Assembly (NCBI GenBank): GCA_031316315.1
Contig: JADBEO010000005.1
Coordinates: 62,001 to 126,000, forward strand
Origin: Chelatococcus sambhunathii
GTDB lineage: Bacteria > Pseudomonadota > Alphaproteobacteria > Rhizobiales > Methylopilaceae
Direction: 5' to 3'
DNA length: 64,000 nucleotides
The notes under the pieces are model-generated. The model saw nothing but the letters and a program-made list of their open reading frames with translations. It was not told the origin of the DNA and made no database searches. Made by a program: the position numbers and the translations under genes. Numbering within the stretch: the first letter of the stretch is position 1; every line of letters begins with the position of its first letter. Positions 35,175 to 46,337 of this stretch are shown piece by piece.

Positions 35175-36290
35175 ATGACCCTCGACACAATCGAACAGGC
35201 GATCGCGGCGATCGCGGCGGGCGAGCTCGTCGTCGTGGTGGACGACACCGACCGGGAGAACGAGGGCGACCTGATCATGGCGGCCTCCAAGGCGACGCCC
35301 GAGACGCTCGCCTTCATGATCCGCCACACCTCCGGCATCATCTGCGCGCCGATGACGGCGGACCGCGCCGACGAGCTCAACCTCGCGCCGATGGTCGCCA
35401 ACAACCGGGACCCGATGCGCACGGCCTTCACGGTTTCCGTCGACTACCGGGTGGGGCTCACCACGGGCATTTCCGGTGAGGAGCGCGCCAACACCGTGCG
35501 CGCGCTCGCCTCCGACAACGTCATCGCGACCGACTTCCTGCGTCCCGGCCACGTCTTCCCGCTGATTGCGCGCGAGGGCGGCGTGCTGACCCGCTCGGGC
35601 CACACCGAGGCCGGCGTCGACCTCGCGACGCTCGCCGGCCTGCCGCCGGTCGGCGTGCTCGCGGAGGTCGTCAACGACGACGGCACGGTGAAGCGGCTGC
35701 CGGAGCTGATCGCCTTCGCCCGCGAACACGGGCTGAAGATCGTCTCGATCGAGGACCTGATCGACCACCGCTCGCGGCGCGAGACCTTCGTGAGGCGCGT
35801 GGACCGTTTCGAACGGCGGATCGGCGGGCTCGACGCCGCCATCACCATCTACGAGACGCCGTTCGAGCAGACCCAGCATCTCGCGATCACCGTCGGCGAC
35901 ATCGGCGGCGAGGCCGCCGTGCCGTGCCGCATCCACCGCGAGCACCTTCTCTCCGATCTGCTGCGCGGCGCGGCGACGTCTAAGGGTTGGCTCGACAACG
36001 CGCTCGCCCGCTTCGGCGAGACCAAGCGCGGCGTGTTCGTGATGATCCGCGACCCGGCCGTGCTGCGCGACGCCGCGGACGGCGAGCCCGAGCCGTCCGA
36101 CCATGCCGAGGAGAAGCACATGTCCGCCCGGCAGCGCCGCGCCCGCTGGCGCGAGATCGGCGTCGGCGCCCAGATCCTGCGCGACCTCGGCGCCCGCAAG
36201 ATCTCGCTGCTCGCGGGGCACGAGCGACAGTTCGTCGGCCTCGCCGGCTTCGGGATCGCGATCGAGAAGACCGAGATCGTGGATGAGTGA
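35175..36290 (+). CDS. ribB: 3,4-dihydroxy-2-butanone 4-phosphate synthase with GTP cyclohydrolase II-like C-terminus
   Basis: A 371-residue protein of riboflavin synthesis. Residues 1-205 are DHBP synthase, forming the four-carbon unit from ribulose 5-phosphate: DDTDRENEGDLI, RSGHTEAGVDL (catalytic His/Glu) and the DFLRPGHVFPL core are intact. Residues 210-371 resemble GTP cyclohydrolase II but the zinc-binding Cys (CxxxxxxxxxxCxC around RCDCG) are missing; only VPCRIHREHLLSDLL remains at that place. So only the first reaction is expected. No FMN riboswitch was seen in the 94-base leader. Confidence 0.9.
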   Translation: MTLDTIEQAIAAIAAGELVVVVDDTDRENEGDLIMAASKATPETLAFMIRHTSGIICAPMTADRADELNLAPMVANNRDPMRTAFTVSVDYRVGLTTGISGEERANTVRALASDNVIATDFLRPGHVFPLIAREGGVLTRSGHTEAGVDLATLAGLPPVGVLAEVVNDDGTVKRLPELIAFAREHGLKIVSIEDLIDHRSRRETFVRRVDRFERRIGGLDAAITIYETPFEQTQHLAITVGDIGGEAAVPCRIHREHLLSDLLRGAATSKGWLDNALARFGETKRGVFVMIRDPAVLRDAADGEPEPSDHAEEKHMSARQRRARWREIGVGAQILRDLGARKISLLAGHERQFVGLAGFGIAIEKTEIVDE

Positions 36291-36295
36291 ACCGC

Positions 36296-36496
36296 GTCAT
36301 CCCGGACGGCCAAAGGCCGATCCGGGATCGATTTCCAGGTTAGACATTTGAAGCGCATCGACGTCCTCCGGCTTGACCGGAGGACCCACCTTCGACGCAG
36401 AGCTCGACTTCGACGTGGATGGTCCGGTCAAGCCGGACCATGACGAGCCTTATCCGGAGAACGATTCCGGATCGGCCTCCGGCCGTCCGGGATGAC
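36296..36496. repeat. Nested palindromic repeat between ribB and ccmG
   Basis: 34-base arms at 36,296-36,329 and 36,463-36,496 are inverted copies with three mismatches. Inside are two more hairpins that are inverted copies of each other's cores (CCGGCTTGACCGG near 36,367 and CCGGTCAAGCCGG near 36,424). It fills the convergent ribB-ccmG junction and can fold as terminator on either strand. Confidence 0.8.
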
Positions 36497-36504
36497 GGAT
36501 CCCG

Positions 36505-37104
36505 CTACTTCGCCGCCTTCGCCTTCTCGACCTCGGCCAGCACCTTCGCCCGCGCGCTCTCGTCGAGGATCGGGCCGACCTGCTTGAAGGCGATGCGACC
36601 CTTGCCGTCGACGACGAAGGTCTCCGGCACGCCGTAGACGCCCCATTCGATCGCGGCGCGGCCGTTCGGGTCGACGCCGACGCGAGAGAACGGATTGCCG
36701 AGGCCCCCGAGGAAACGGCGGGCGTTCTCGGGCTGGTCCTTGTAGTTCAGCCCGTACATCCGGACGCCTGAACCTGCGATCGCCATCAGCTCCGGATGCT
36801 CCTCGCGGCAGGGGCCGCACCAGGAGCCGAACACGTTCACGACTGTGACCTGGCCGTCCGCCAGCTCGGCGCGGGAGAAGCCGGGAACGTCGGCGCCGTC
36901 GCGCTTCAGGCCCTCCAGCGCAGGCAGCGTCAGGTCCGGCGCGGGGCGGCCGATCAGCGCGGAGGGCAGGGTCGAGGGATTGCCGCTGAACAGCCGCCCA
37001 TAGAGCAGCGCCGCAAGCACCGCGAAGGCGATCACCGGGATCGCGACGACGAGGCGCCGCCGCCAGCCGGGCGCTTGGCCACGTTCCGCCGCCTGCTCGC
37101 TCAA
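36505..37104 (-). CDS. ccmG: Cytochrome c maturation thiol:disulfide oxidoreductase CcmG/DsbE
   Basis: A 199-residue thioredoxin-like protein anchored by one helix (about 18-37) and facing the periplasm. The active site is GSWCGPCREEHPEL (Cys in CGPC); the GVPETFVVDGKG cis-Pro loop is present. It reduces the CXXCH of apocytochrome c before heme attachment. Its start overlaps the end of ccmD by four bases, in the usual ccmC-ccmD-ccmG order. Electrons should come from a CcdA/DsbD protein not in this window. Confidence 0.95.
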   Translation of the reverse strand: MSEQAAERGQAPGWRRRLVVAIPVIAFAVLAALLYGRLFSGNPSTLPSALIGRPAPDLTLPALEGLKRDGADVPGFSRAELADGQVTVVNVFGSWCGPCREEHPELMAIAGSGVRMYGLNYKDQPENARRFLGGLGNPFSRVGVDPNGRAAIEWGVYGVPETFVVDGKGRIAFKQVGPILDESARAKVLAEVEKAKAAK

Positions 37105-37259
37105 CGGTCCTGTCCGCGCCGCGACGAGCGCGACTCGAGTTGCGCAAGCGCCTTCGACTGGGCGCGCCAGTCCGCGATCGTCCAGACGATCAGTCCCCCG
37201 ATCACCGAGACGCCGATGGCGTAGGCCGTGAGGATGAAGGCGGCGTGAGGTCCGGTCAT
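37101..37259 (-). CDS. ccmD: Heme exporter protein CcmD
   Basis: A 52-residue protein with one membrane helix (HAAFILTAYAIGVSVIGGL) and a basic C-terminus. It stabilises heme-loaded CcmE at the CcmABC complex and helps its release. Both ends overlap its neighbours by four bases, so it is translationally coupled to ccmC and ccmG. ATG 37,259 is fixed by the family's short N-terminus. Confidence 0.9.
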   Translation of the reverse strand: MTGPHAAFILTAYAIGVSVIGGLIVWTIADWRAQSKALAQLESRSSRRGQDR

Positions 37260-38017
37260 TCCGCAGGCTCCGGGGCGAGCGCCGCCGAGGCGGTGGCGAT
37301 GCGCAGCGTCCTGAGGCGACGGCGGACGAGCTCCGTGCGCATGCCGGCGAGATGCAGCGTCACGAACAGCACGGTGAAGGCGATCGCGCAGACAAGCAGC
37401 GGCGTGAGAATCGACGGGTCCATCGTCGGCCTGCCGGCTCGGATCACCGAGGCTGGCTGATGAAGCGTGTTCCACCAGTCGACCGAGAACTTGATGATCG
37501 GGATGTTGACCGAACCGACCAGGGTCAGAATCGCGCAGGCCTTGGCGGCCCGGCTCGGCTCCTCCATGGCGGAGCGCAGCGCCATCAGGCCGAGATACAT
37601 CAGGAACAGGATGAGGAACGAGGTCAGCCGCGCGTCCCAGACCCACCAGGTCCCCCACATCGGCTTGCCCCAGAGCGAACCGGTGGCGAGCGCGAGGAAG
37701 GTGAAGGCGGCGCCGAGCGGCGCGGCGGCCTTGGCCGAGACGTCGGCGAGGGGATGGCGCCAGACCAGCACGCCGACGCTGCCGATGGCCATGATCACAT
37801 AGGCCATCATGCCGAGCCACGCCGACGGCACGTGCAGGAACATGATGCGCACCGTCTCGCCCTGCTGGTAGTCGGCGGGCGCGACGAAGAGCGCCAGATA
37901 GAAGCCGAGCGCAACCAGCGCGGCCGACAGCCCGGCGAGCCACGGCAGAACCTTCGTGGCGAAGGCCGAGAAGCGCGCGGGGTTCGCGAGCGAGGAGACG
38001 GCGGAGATCAGGCCCAT
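37256..38017 (-). CDS. ccmC: Heme transporter CcmC
   Basis: A 253-residue protein with six membrane helices and the heme-handling WGTWWVWDARLTS signature facing the periplasm; conserved His are in FLHVPSAW and in HQPAS. It loads heme on CcmE. ATG 38,017 (MGLISAVSSL) is the family start. Its leader holds a copy of the dispersed repeat, so it may have its own promoter rather than relying on ccmB. Confidence 0.95.
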   Translation of the reverse strand: MGLISAVSSLANPARFSAFATKVLPWLAGLSAALVALGFYLALFVAPADYQQGETVRIMFLHVPSAWLGMMAYVIMAIGSVGVLVWRHPLADVSAKAAAPLGAAFTFLALATGSLWGKPMWGTWWVWDARLTSFLILFLMYLGLMALRSAMEEPSRAAKACAILTLVGSVNIPIIKFSVDWWNTLHQPASVIRAGRPTMDPSILTPLLVCAIAFTVLFVTLHLAGMRTELVRRRLRTLRIATASAALAPEPAE

Positions 38018-38029
38018 TTGCTTTGGCTC

Positions 38030-38065
38030 GTCATCCCATACGGCCAAGCGGCCGATCCGGGATCG
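38030..38065. repeat. Single copy of the dispersed repeat arm, in the ccmB-ccmC gap
   Basis: Closely matches the left arm of the 36,296-36,496 element (differences at two short spots). It carries no second arm nearby and lies in the leader of ccmC. Confidence 0.7.
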
Positions 38066-38166
38066 TTTTCCGGAACAATGCGCCAATCCTGAGGACGCAA
38101 GTCTGCGTTCCCTAGAACGGATCGGGCGCGAGGAATACCGGCCATCCGTCGCAATCGCTTGATGAG

Positions 38167-38820
38167 TCAATCCCTCAGCGCCCGGAGCGCCGCTGCGGCC
38201 GAAAACGGGCCCAGCACCGCGTAGCCGAGCGCAAGGCCCGCCAGCACGCTCAGCGCGCCGTTGGCCTCCGCGCCGTCGCCGCTCGCCGAGACGCCGAAGA
38301 TCAGCACCGGGACCGCAAGCGGCAGGATCAGCACCGGAACCAGCAGCCCGCCGCGCCTGAGACCGATCGTGAGCGCCGCTCCGACCGCGCCGAGGCTCGC
38401 CATTGCGGGCGTGCCGAGCACGAGGGCGAGCGCGACGCGGCCGAGGGCGCTGGGCGGCAGGTCGAGCATCACCCCGAACGCCGGCGCGGCGATCACCAGC
38501 GGCAGGCCTGTCGTGACCCAGTGTGCCAGGATCTTGGTCGCGACCATGGTCTCGAGGCCAGCGGGCGCGAGAGCGATCAGGTCGAGAGAGCCGTCCTCGT
38601 GGTCGGCCTGCAGCAGCCGGTCGAGGCCGAGCAGGGTCGCGAGCAACGCGCCGAGCCACAGGATCGCAGGACCGATCCGCCTCAGCAGCGCGAGGTCCGG
38701 TCCGACCGCGAAGGGGATGAGCGTCACCACGGCCAGGAAGAACACGACGCCGAGCCCGGCGCCCCCGCCGCGGGCGAGCGCGAGGTCTCGCATCAGGAGA
38801 GCGGCGTGCGGAGAGTTCAT
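38167..38820 (-). CDS. ccmB: Heme exporter protein CcmB
   Basis: A 217-residue permease with six membrane helices: LLMRDLALARGGG at the start and ADHEDGSLDLIALAP in the first cytoplasmic loop, both typical. It forms the channel of the CcmAB transporter, which drives CcmE recycling. ATG 38,820 starts MNSPHAAL. Usually ccmA overlaps or abuts ccmB; here an antiparallel gene separates them, so ccmB must have its own promoter or be read through from ccmA. Confidence 0.93.
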   Translation of the reverse strand: MNSPHAALLMRDLALARGGGAGLGVVFFLAVVTLIPFAVGPDLALLRRIGPAILWLGALLATLLGLDRLLQADHEDGSLDLIALAPAGLETMVATKILAHWVTTGLPLVIAAPAFGVMLDLPPSALGRVALALVLGTPAMASLGAVGAALTIGLRRGGLLVPVLILPLAVPVLIFGVSASGDGAEANGALSVLAGLALGYAVLGPFSAAAALRALRD

Positions 38821-38945
38821 CGCCAAGGCCCGACCATCAACCAAAGACGGCGCCTGCAAGGCGCAACAGCAGCGTCGCCCAAACGTTACGCCATCGAACA
38901 GCGCGCCGGAACGCGCGCGGCACTTCTAATGGGAGACGCATCACT

Positions 38946-39449
38946 ATGACCATCCGACTTATCGCCCCGGCCGCCTTCGCGCTCGCTGCGGCGATCTCGA
39001 CGCCGGCCTTCGCAGACGACGCCGCGGCGCAGAACGCCAAGGTCTCGATTTCGAAGGCCGTCGAAGCCGCCGAGGCGAAGGCCGGTGGGAAGGCGACCGA
39101 GGCCGAGTACGAGGACGACAATGGCGGCCGCTGGGAGGTCAAGGTGCTCGCCGACGGCGGCGCGAAGCTCACCAAATACTTCATCGATCCGAACTCCGGT
39201 CAGGTGACCGGCGAGGAGGAGCAGACTTTCGAAAAGTACTTCACGATGCTGAAGCCTGAGGATTTCGCCAAGGCGCAGACGCAGCTGAAGGACGCGATCG
39301 CCGCGGCGGAAGCCTTCGCCAAGGGCAAGGCCGTTCAGGCGGAGGTCGAGCGCGAGGGCGACTCTGTCGCCTACGAGATCGATGTCGCGACGGCGGACGG
39401 CGACAAGGACGTTAAGGTCGACGCGACGGGCAAGGCGACCGCGGACTGA
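38946..39449 (+). CDS. Exported PepSY-domain protein inserted between ccmA and ccmB
   Basis: A 167-residue protein with signal peptide (to AISTPAFA, residue 23), then two PepSY-like modules (SISKAVEAAEAKAGG...EYEDDNGGRWEVKV and QLKDAIAAAEAF...VAYEIDVATADG). PepSY domains are thought to inhibit or bind peptidases in the periplasm. It runs against the ccm genes and ends four bases from the end of ccmA. GGGAG lies ten bases before the ATG. It is probably a later insertion into the ccm region. Confidence 0.85.
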   Translation: MTIRLIAPAAFALAAAISTPAFADDAAAQNAKVSISKAVEAAEAKAGGKATEAEYEDDNGGRWEVKVLADGGAKLTKYFIDPNSGQVTGEEEQTFEKYFTMLKPEDFAKAQTQLKDAIAAAEAFAKGKAVQAEVEREGDSVAYEIDVATADGDKDVKVDATGKATAD

Positions 39450-39453
39450 GACT

Positions 39454-40044
39454 TCACCGGCCCAGCATGAGCGTCGCCGCGTCCTCGAAGCCGAGAGGCA
39501 GATGGGTCGCGGCGACGACGAGACCGCCTTTCGCGCGGTGCTCGGCGACCAGGTCGACGAGCAAGGCCTGACCGGCCGCGTCCAGCGCGGCGGTCGGCTC
39601 GTCCAGCAGCCAGATCGGGCGCGGCGCGGTAAGCAGACGGGCGAGCGCCAGGCGCCTGCGCTGGCCCGCCGACAGCACGCCGCCGGGAAGATCCGCCAGC
39701 GCGCTGAGCCCGACGCGGTCGAGCGCGGTCCCAAGGTCGCCGGCGCCGCCGAGCAGGTCGCGAGCGAAACGCAAGTTCTGCTCGACCGAGAGGCCATTCT
39801 TCACGGCGTCGAGATGGCCGAGCAGGTGCATGCGCTCGCGCGGCTCGAACGCGTCGTCCTCCAGCCGCACCCTGCCGGCGAGCGGATTGATTAATCCGGC
39901 GAGAACCCGCAAAAGCGTCGACTTGCCGGCGCCGTTCGGTCCGGTCACCGTCAGCGCGCCGCCGGCCGCGACGCTGAGCGATACGCCGTCGAGAACCGGC
40001 CGCCCGCCGCGCGCGACGATCAAATCTTCGGCGACAAGCCTCAC
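39454..40044 (-). CDS. ccmA: Heme exporter ATP-binding protein CcmA
   Basis: A 196-residue ABC ATPase: Walker A TGPNGAGKSTLLR, signature LSAGQRRRLALAR, Walker B WLLDEP and switch His in AATHLPL. It powers CcmB. GTG 40,044 fits the family N-terminus (RLVAEDL); a TTG at 40,083 is also in frame. The gene is divergent from acnA and convergent with the PepSY gene. Confidence 0.93.
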   Translation of the reverse strand: MRLVAEDLIVARGGRPVLDGVSLSVAAGGALTVTGPNGAGKSTLLRVLAGLINPLAGRVRLEDDAFEPRERMHLLGHLDAVKNGLSVEQNLRFARDLLGGAGDLGTALDRVGLSALADLPGGVLSAGQRRRLALARLLTAPRPIWLLDEPTAALDAAGQALLVDLVAEHRAKGGLVVAATHLPLGFEDAATLMLGR

Positions 40045-40322
40045 GCCGCGTCGTCCGGCCGACGCGGTCGCCGTTGGCCGCAACGCGGCGAAAGCCGAGC
40101 AGTCGCAACGGTTTCAGGAGGTCTTTGGGCGGGCGCGGGCCAGCGAGCTGGAACCCGTCGAAAAAGGCGCGATTTCTGCATGACCGACTTGGGCTCAAGC
40201 CGCTTCAACGCGGCGAGGAGTTCTCCTATAACGGGCCCGAAGGCGTTTTCTATTGCAGCGCACACCGACGCACCTTCCGCCGGGCCCAACCTGCGCCGCC
40301 TGCTTCTGAGGAGCGAGCCCCA

Positions 40323-43007
<2,685 letters not shown>

Positions 43008-43014
43008 GCGTGGA

Positions 43015-43049
43015 GGGCGCCGCAGCCGGCTTGTCCGGCTGCGGCGCCC
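43015..43049 (+). terminator. Long hairpin after acnA
   Basis: A perfect 15-bp stem (43,015-43,029 with 43,035-43,049) with a 5-base loop, eight bases after the acnA stop. No T run follows, so it is more likely an RNA-stabilising or rho-assisted end than a classic terminator. Confidence 0.6.
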
Positions 43050-43171
43050 GGGCAGTCGCTCCGGGATCACGACTTGGAGCGTCACCCCCCTGTGAGTGGC
43101 GCCGGCCGCCGGCCGATCCCATAATTCAAGATGACCGCGCCGGTCCTCCCAAGCTCGGTGACAAATATCTC

Positions 43172-43951
43172 ATGCGACGTTCAAGCCTCGTCTTCGCCGG
43201 TTGCCTGTTCGCTCTTCCTGCGGGAGCGGGAGAGGCGCCGCGCACTGTGGTCGAGCTCTTCACCAGCCAGGGCTGCTCGTCCTGTCCGCCGGCCGACAGG
43301 CTCGCCAAGGATCTGGCGGAGAGCGGGCGGGCTCTCGTCCTCACCCTGCCGGTGGACTACTGGGATTACGTCGGCTGGAAGGACACGCTGGCCAATCCGG
43401 CCAACTCGGCCCGCCAGCGCGCCTACGCCCGGGTGCGCGGCGACCGCAAGGTCCTGACGCCGCAGATCGTCGTCAACGGCAGGGAGGCGACCGTCGGCAA
43501 CGACGGCGGCGCCGTCGACGCGGCTATCGGCCGAGCCGAGAAGAACGGCGTCCTGCCGGTGTCCGTCGAGCTCGAACTCGAAGACGGACGAGTCGAGGTC
43601 CAGATCGCGAAGTCGGACAGGCCGGCCGGGCAGAACGCCGAGGTCTGGGCCTTCGCGATCGAACGTGACCGGCCGGTCGCGATCGGCGGCGGCGAGAACT
43701 CTGGGCGCAGCGTCGTCTACGCCAACGTCGTGCGGCACATGACGCGCCTCGGCGCCTGGAGCGGGGGCAAGACCCATTTCGAGATCGCGGCGGACGAGGT
43801 CCTGACCAACGACGCGGACGGCGTCGCAGTTCTGGTGCAGTCCGGCAACGGTGGCCAGCCCGGTCCGATCCTCGGCGCGGCCCTCGCCCCGCTGGCCGAG
43901 AAAGCGCCTCCGAGCACGATCTCATCGCGCCTCAACACGGGTTCAGATTGA
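43172..43951 (+). CDS. DUF1223 exported thioredoxin-like protein
   Basis: A 259-residue protein with a short signal peptide (MRRSSLVFAGCLFALPAGAG) and an N-terminal thioredoxin-like part with a CSSC site (ELFTSQGCSSCPPADR). The conserved PVDYWDYVGWKD motif is typical of DUF1223. The C-terminal half is a beta-rich domain. It probably carries out a thiol reaction in the periplasm; the partner is unknown. The stop overlaps the start of the hydrolase gene, so the two form an operon. Confidence 0.85.
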   Translation: MRRSSLVFAGCLFALPAGAGEAPRTVVELFTSQGCSSCPPADRLAKDLAESGRALVLTLPVDYWDYVGWKDTLANPANSARQRAYARVRGDRKVLTPQIVVNGREATVGNDGGAVDAAIGRAEKNGVLPVSVELELEDGRVEVQIAKSDRPAGQNAEVWAFAIERDRPVAIGGGENSGRSVVYANVVRHMTRLGAWSGGKTHFEIAADEVLTNDADGVAVLVQSGNGGQPGPILGAALAPLAEKAPPSTISSRLNTGSD

Positions 43952-44970
43952 TCCGCATCCCTTCGATCGTCGCGCTCGTCGCGGCGCTGGCCATGCCGTC
44001 CGCGCGCGCGGAGACGCCGTCGAACGGCGTGCATCCTGCCTATGGCGAGCGCCTCGAGGGCTTCGACTATCCGTTCGACGTCAAGACCCGGGAGTTCGTC
44101 AGCCAGGGCCGGACGATGTCGATGGCCTATCTCGACGTCGCTCCTCAGAAGCCGAACGGCCGGACAGTCCTGTTGCTGCACGGCAAGAACTTCTGCGCGG
44201 CGACCTTCGAGCATTTGATCCGTACGTTGACCGGCGCCGGCTACAGGGTCGTCGCGCCGGATCAGATCGGCTTCTGCAAGTCGAGCAAGCCGGACGGTTA
44301 TCAGTTCAGCTTCCACCAACTGGCGCAGAACACCCGCGACCTGCTCGCGGCGATCGGGGTCGAGAAGGCCGTCGTGCTCGGCCATTCGATGGGCGGCATG
44401 CTCGCTGCCCGATATGCGCTGATGTTCCCCGCGGCGACCGAGACGCTGGTGATGGTGAATCCGCTCGGATTCGAGGACTGGAAGGTGGAGGGCGTGCCTT
44501 ACGCGACCGTCGACGCGCTCAATGAGGCTGAGCTCAAGACCACCTACGAGACGGTCAAGGCCTATCAGCTCAAGTTCTACTACGACGGCAAGTGGAAGCC
44601 GGAGTACGACCGCTGGGCCGAGATGAACGCCGGCATGTATCACGGGGCGGGCCGCGCGCGCGTCGCGTGGATCGGCGCGCTGACGCACGAGATGATCTAC
44701 ACTCAGCCGGTCGTCTACGAGTTCCCGAAGATCGCCGTTGCGACAGTCCTGATGATCGGTCAGACCGACCGCACCGCGCCCGGCGCGAATCGCGCGCCGA
44801 AGGAGGTCGCCGCCCGTCTCGGCGACTATGCGGCCCTCGGCAAGAAGGCCGCGGCGGCGATCCCCGGCGCCCGGCTGATCGAATTTCCGGGGCGCGGCCA
44901 CGCGCCGCACATCGAGGCGCCGGAAGAGTTCGAGCCCGCGCTTCTCAAGGCTCTCGCCGGGCCGAAGTGA
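43948..44970 (+). CDS. Exported alpha/beta hydrolase
   Basis: A 340-residue protein with signal peptide (IRIPSIVALVAALAMPSARA). It has the alpha/beta-hydrolase core: oxyanion loop LLLHGKNFCA, nucleophile elbow LGHSMGGML (Ser), and the catalytic His in GRGHAPHIEAPE. The substrate is unknown. The start is a TTG inside the stop of DUF1223 (TTGA), suggesting reinitiation. The protein should act in the periplasm. Confidence 0.85.
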   Translation: MIRIPSIVALVAALAMPSARAETPSNGVHPAYGERLEGFDYPFDVKTREFVSQGRTMSMAYLDVAPQKPNGRTVLLLHGKNFCAATFEHLIRTLTGAGYRVVAPDQIGFCKSSKPDGYQFSFHQLAQNTRDLLAAIGVEKAVVLGHSMGGMLAARYALMFPAATETLVMVNPLGFEDWKVEGVPYATVDALNEAELKTTYETVKAYQLKFYYDGKWKPEYDRWAEMNAGMYHGAGRARVAWIGALTHEMIYTQPVVYEFPKIAVATVLMIGQTDRTAPGANRAPKEVAARLGDYAALGKKAAAAIPGARLIEFPGRGHAPHIEAPEEFEPALLKALAGPK

Positions 44971-45037
44971 GGAACGCGCCCGGCTTGCGCGACGCGGGCG
45001 ACAGCGCGATCATGACGGCCCGACGACAGGAGGCGCG

Positions 45038-45424
45038 ATGAGCGATCTCGAGCCCATACGTCTGGCGCCTCGCCTTGCCGCTGTTCCGGCGGTCGCGGCG
45101 CCCCCGCTACAGCCCGCGCCCACCCAGGTGTCCTTCGACCGGCGCGAGCTCAACGCCCTGCTCAACCTTTACGGCCGCATGGTCGCCGCCGGCGAGTGGC
45201 GCGACTACGCCATCGATTTTCTCAAGGATCAGGCGGTGTTTTCGGTGTTCCGCCGCACCAGCGAGGCGCCGCTCTACCGTATCGAGAAGACGCCGCGCCT
45301 CGCCCGCCGCCAGGGCGCCTACGCCGTGGTGTCGAGCGCCGGCCACATCCTCAAGCGCGGCCACGAACTCGGCCGCGTGCTCGCGGTGCTCGAGAAGGTC
45401 AATTTGAAGCTCGTGACGGGCTGA
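45038..45424 (+). CDS. DUF2794 family protein
   Basis: A 128-residue protein. After a Pro/Ala-rich N-terminus comes the family core SFDRRELNALLNLYGRMVA, EWRDYAIDFLKDQAVFSV and YRIEKTPRLARRQGAYAV. DUF2794 is restricted to alphaproteobacteria and has no known function. GGAGG lies about seven bases upstream. The gene is convergent with the Trm112-like gene. Confidence 0.9.
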   Translation: MSDLEPIRLAPRLAAVPAVAAPPLQPAPTQVSFDRRELNALLNLYGRMVAAGEWRDYAIDFLKDQAVFSVFRRTSEAPLYRIEKTPRLARRQGAYAVVSSAGHILKRGHELGRVLAVLEKVNLKLVTG

Positions 45425-45433
45425 GGCGGCGCC

Positions 45434-45640
45434 TCAGTCCTCGATCGGCCGCGCCTCGTCGGGCAGCATGATCGGGATGCCGTCCCGGATGGGGTAGGCG
45501 AGCTTCGCCGGGCGCGAGATCAGTTCCTGTCGCTCGACGTCATAGCTGAGCGTGGCCTTGGTCAGCGGACAGACGAGGATTTCGAGAAGCCTCGGGTCGA
45601 TGCCGCCGCTGCGGCGGGCGTCGTCGGGAGCGTTGGTCAT
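45434..45640 (-). CDS. Trm112 family protein
   Basis: A 68-residue zinc-ribbon-like protein: [17 protein letters not shown], then [17 protein letters not shown]. In bacteria it replaces the Cys-rich form of the eukaryotic methyltransferase activator Trm112 and may activate a methyltransferase. Only one of the expected zinc Cys remains (VCPL). It is 13 bases downstream of the Lon-domain gene on the same strand, an order frequently seen in this group. Confidence 0.9.
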   Translation of the reverse strand: MTNAPDDARRSGGIDPRLLEILVCPLTKATLSYDVERQELISRPAKLAYPIRDGIPIMLPDEARPIED

Positions 45641-45653
45641 CGCGGGCCTCGTC

Positions 45654-46325
45654 TCACTGCAGGGAGGAGCTCGCGTCGCCGCGGGCGCGGGCGAGGTCCA
45701 TTTCCGTCACCGCGACCAGAATCTCGGCGCGGGACCTGAGATCGGGCGCCTCCAGCAGGGCCTGCTTCTCGCGCGGGCCGAAGGGGCTCATCATGGCGAG
45801 CGCGTTGACCAGCGCCTCGTTCGGCGCGCGGCGGATGCCGTCCCAGTCGGCCTCGAGGCTGTTCGCCTCGAGATAGTCCTTGAGCGTCTTGAGCAGCGCG
45901 TCGCGGTCTACGGCCTCCTGACCTTCGCCCGGAGCGAGGTCAAGCGCGAACTCGTCATAGGACGGCTTGACCTGCCGATAGGGCGTCGAGACCGTCAGCT
46001 CCTCGGCGACCCGGAAGCGCGTGACGCCGGTCAGCGTCACGAGATAGCGGCCGTCGCCGGTCTCACCGAACGCGGTCAGCCGGCCGGCGCAGCCCACCCG
46101 GACGATGTCCGGTCGCTGGTCCTCCTCGGCGGAGTCCGGTTCTGGTTGAATCATGCCGATGATGCGATCGCCACGGATCGCGTCGTCGATCATCGCGAGG
46201 TAGCGCGGCTCGAAGACATTGAGCGGCATCTCCCCGCGCGGCAGCAGAAGCGCCGCCCTCAGCGGAAAAATCGGGATGACGCGGGGGAGCTCGTCGATCT
46301 TGTGATAGGTGACGTTGGACGCCAT
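45654..46325 (-). CDS. Lon N-terminal (substrate-binding) domain protein
   Basis: A 223-residue protein with the Lon substrate-recognition domain alone: [49 protein letters not shown]. ATPase and protease parts are absent, so it is a stand-alone relative that may bind proteins or act as an adaptor. It sits between cnoX and the Trm112-like gene, in a probable operon of three (cnoX, lon-domain, trm112). Confidence 0.9.
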   Translation of the reverse strand: MASNVTYHKIDELPRVIPIFPLRAALLLPRGEMPLNVFEPRYLAMIDDAIRGDRIIGMIQPEPDSAEEDQRPDIVRVGCAGRLTAFGETGDGRYLVTLTGVTRFRVAEELTVSTPYRQVKPSYDEFALDLAPGEGQEAVDRDALLKTLKDYLEANSLEADWDGIRRAPNEALVNALAMMSPFGPREKQALLEAPDLRSRAEILVAVTEMDLARARGDASSSLQ

Positions 46326-46337
46326 GGCGCGACGCTA

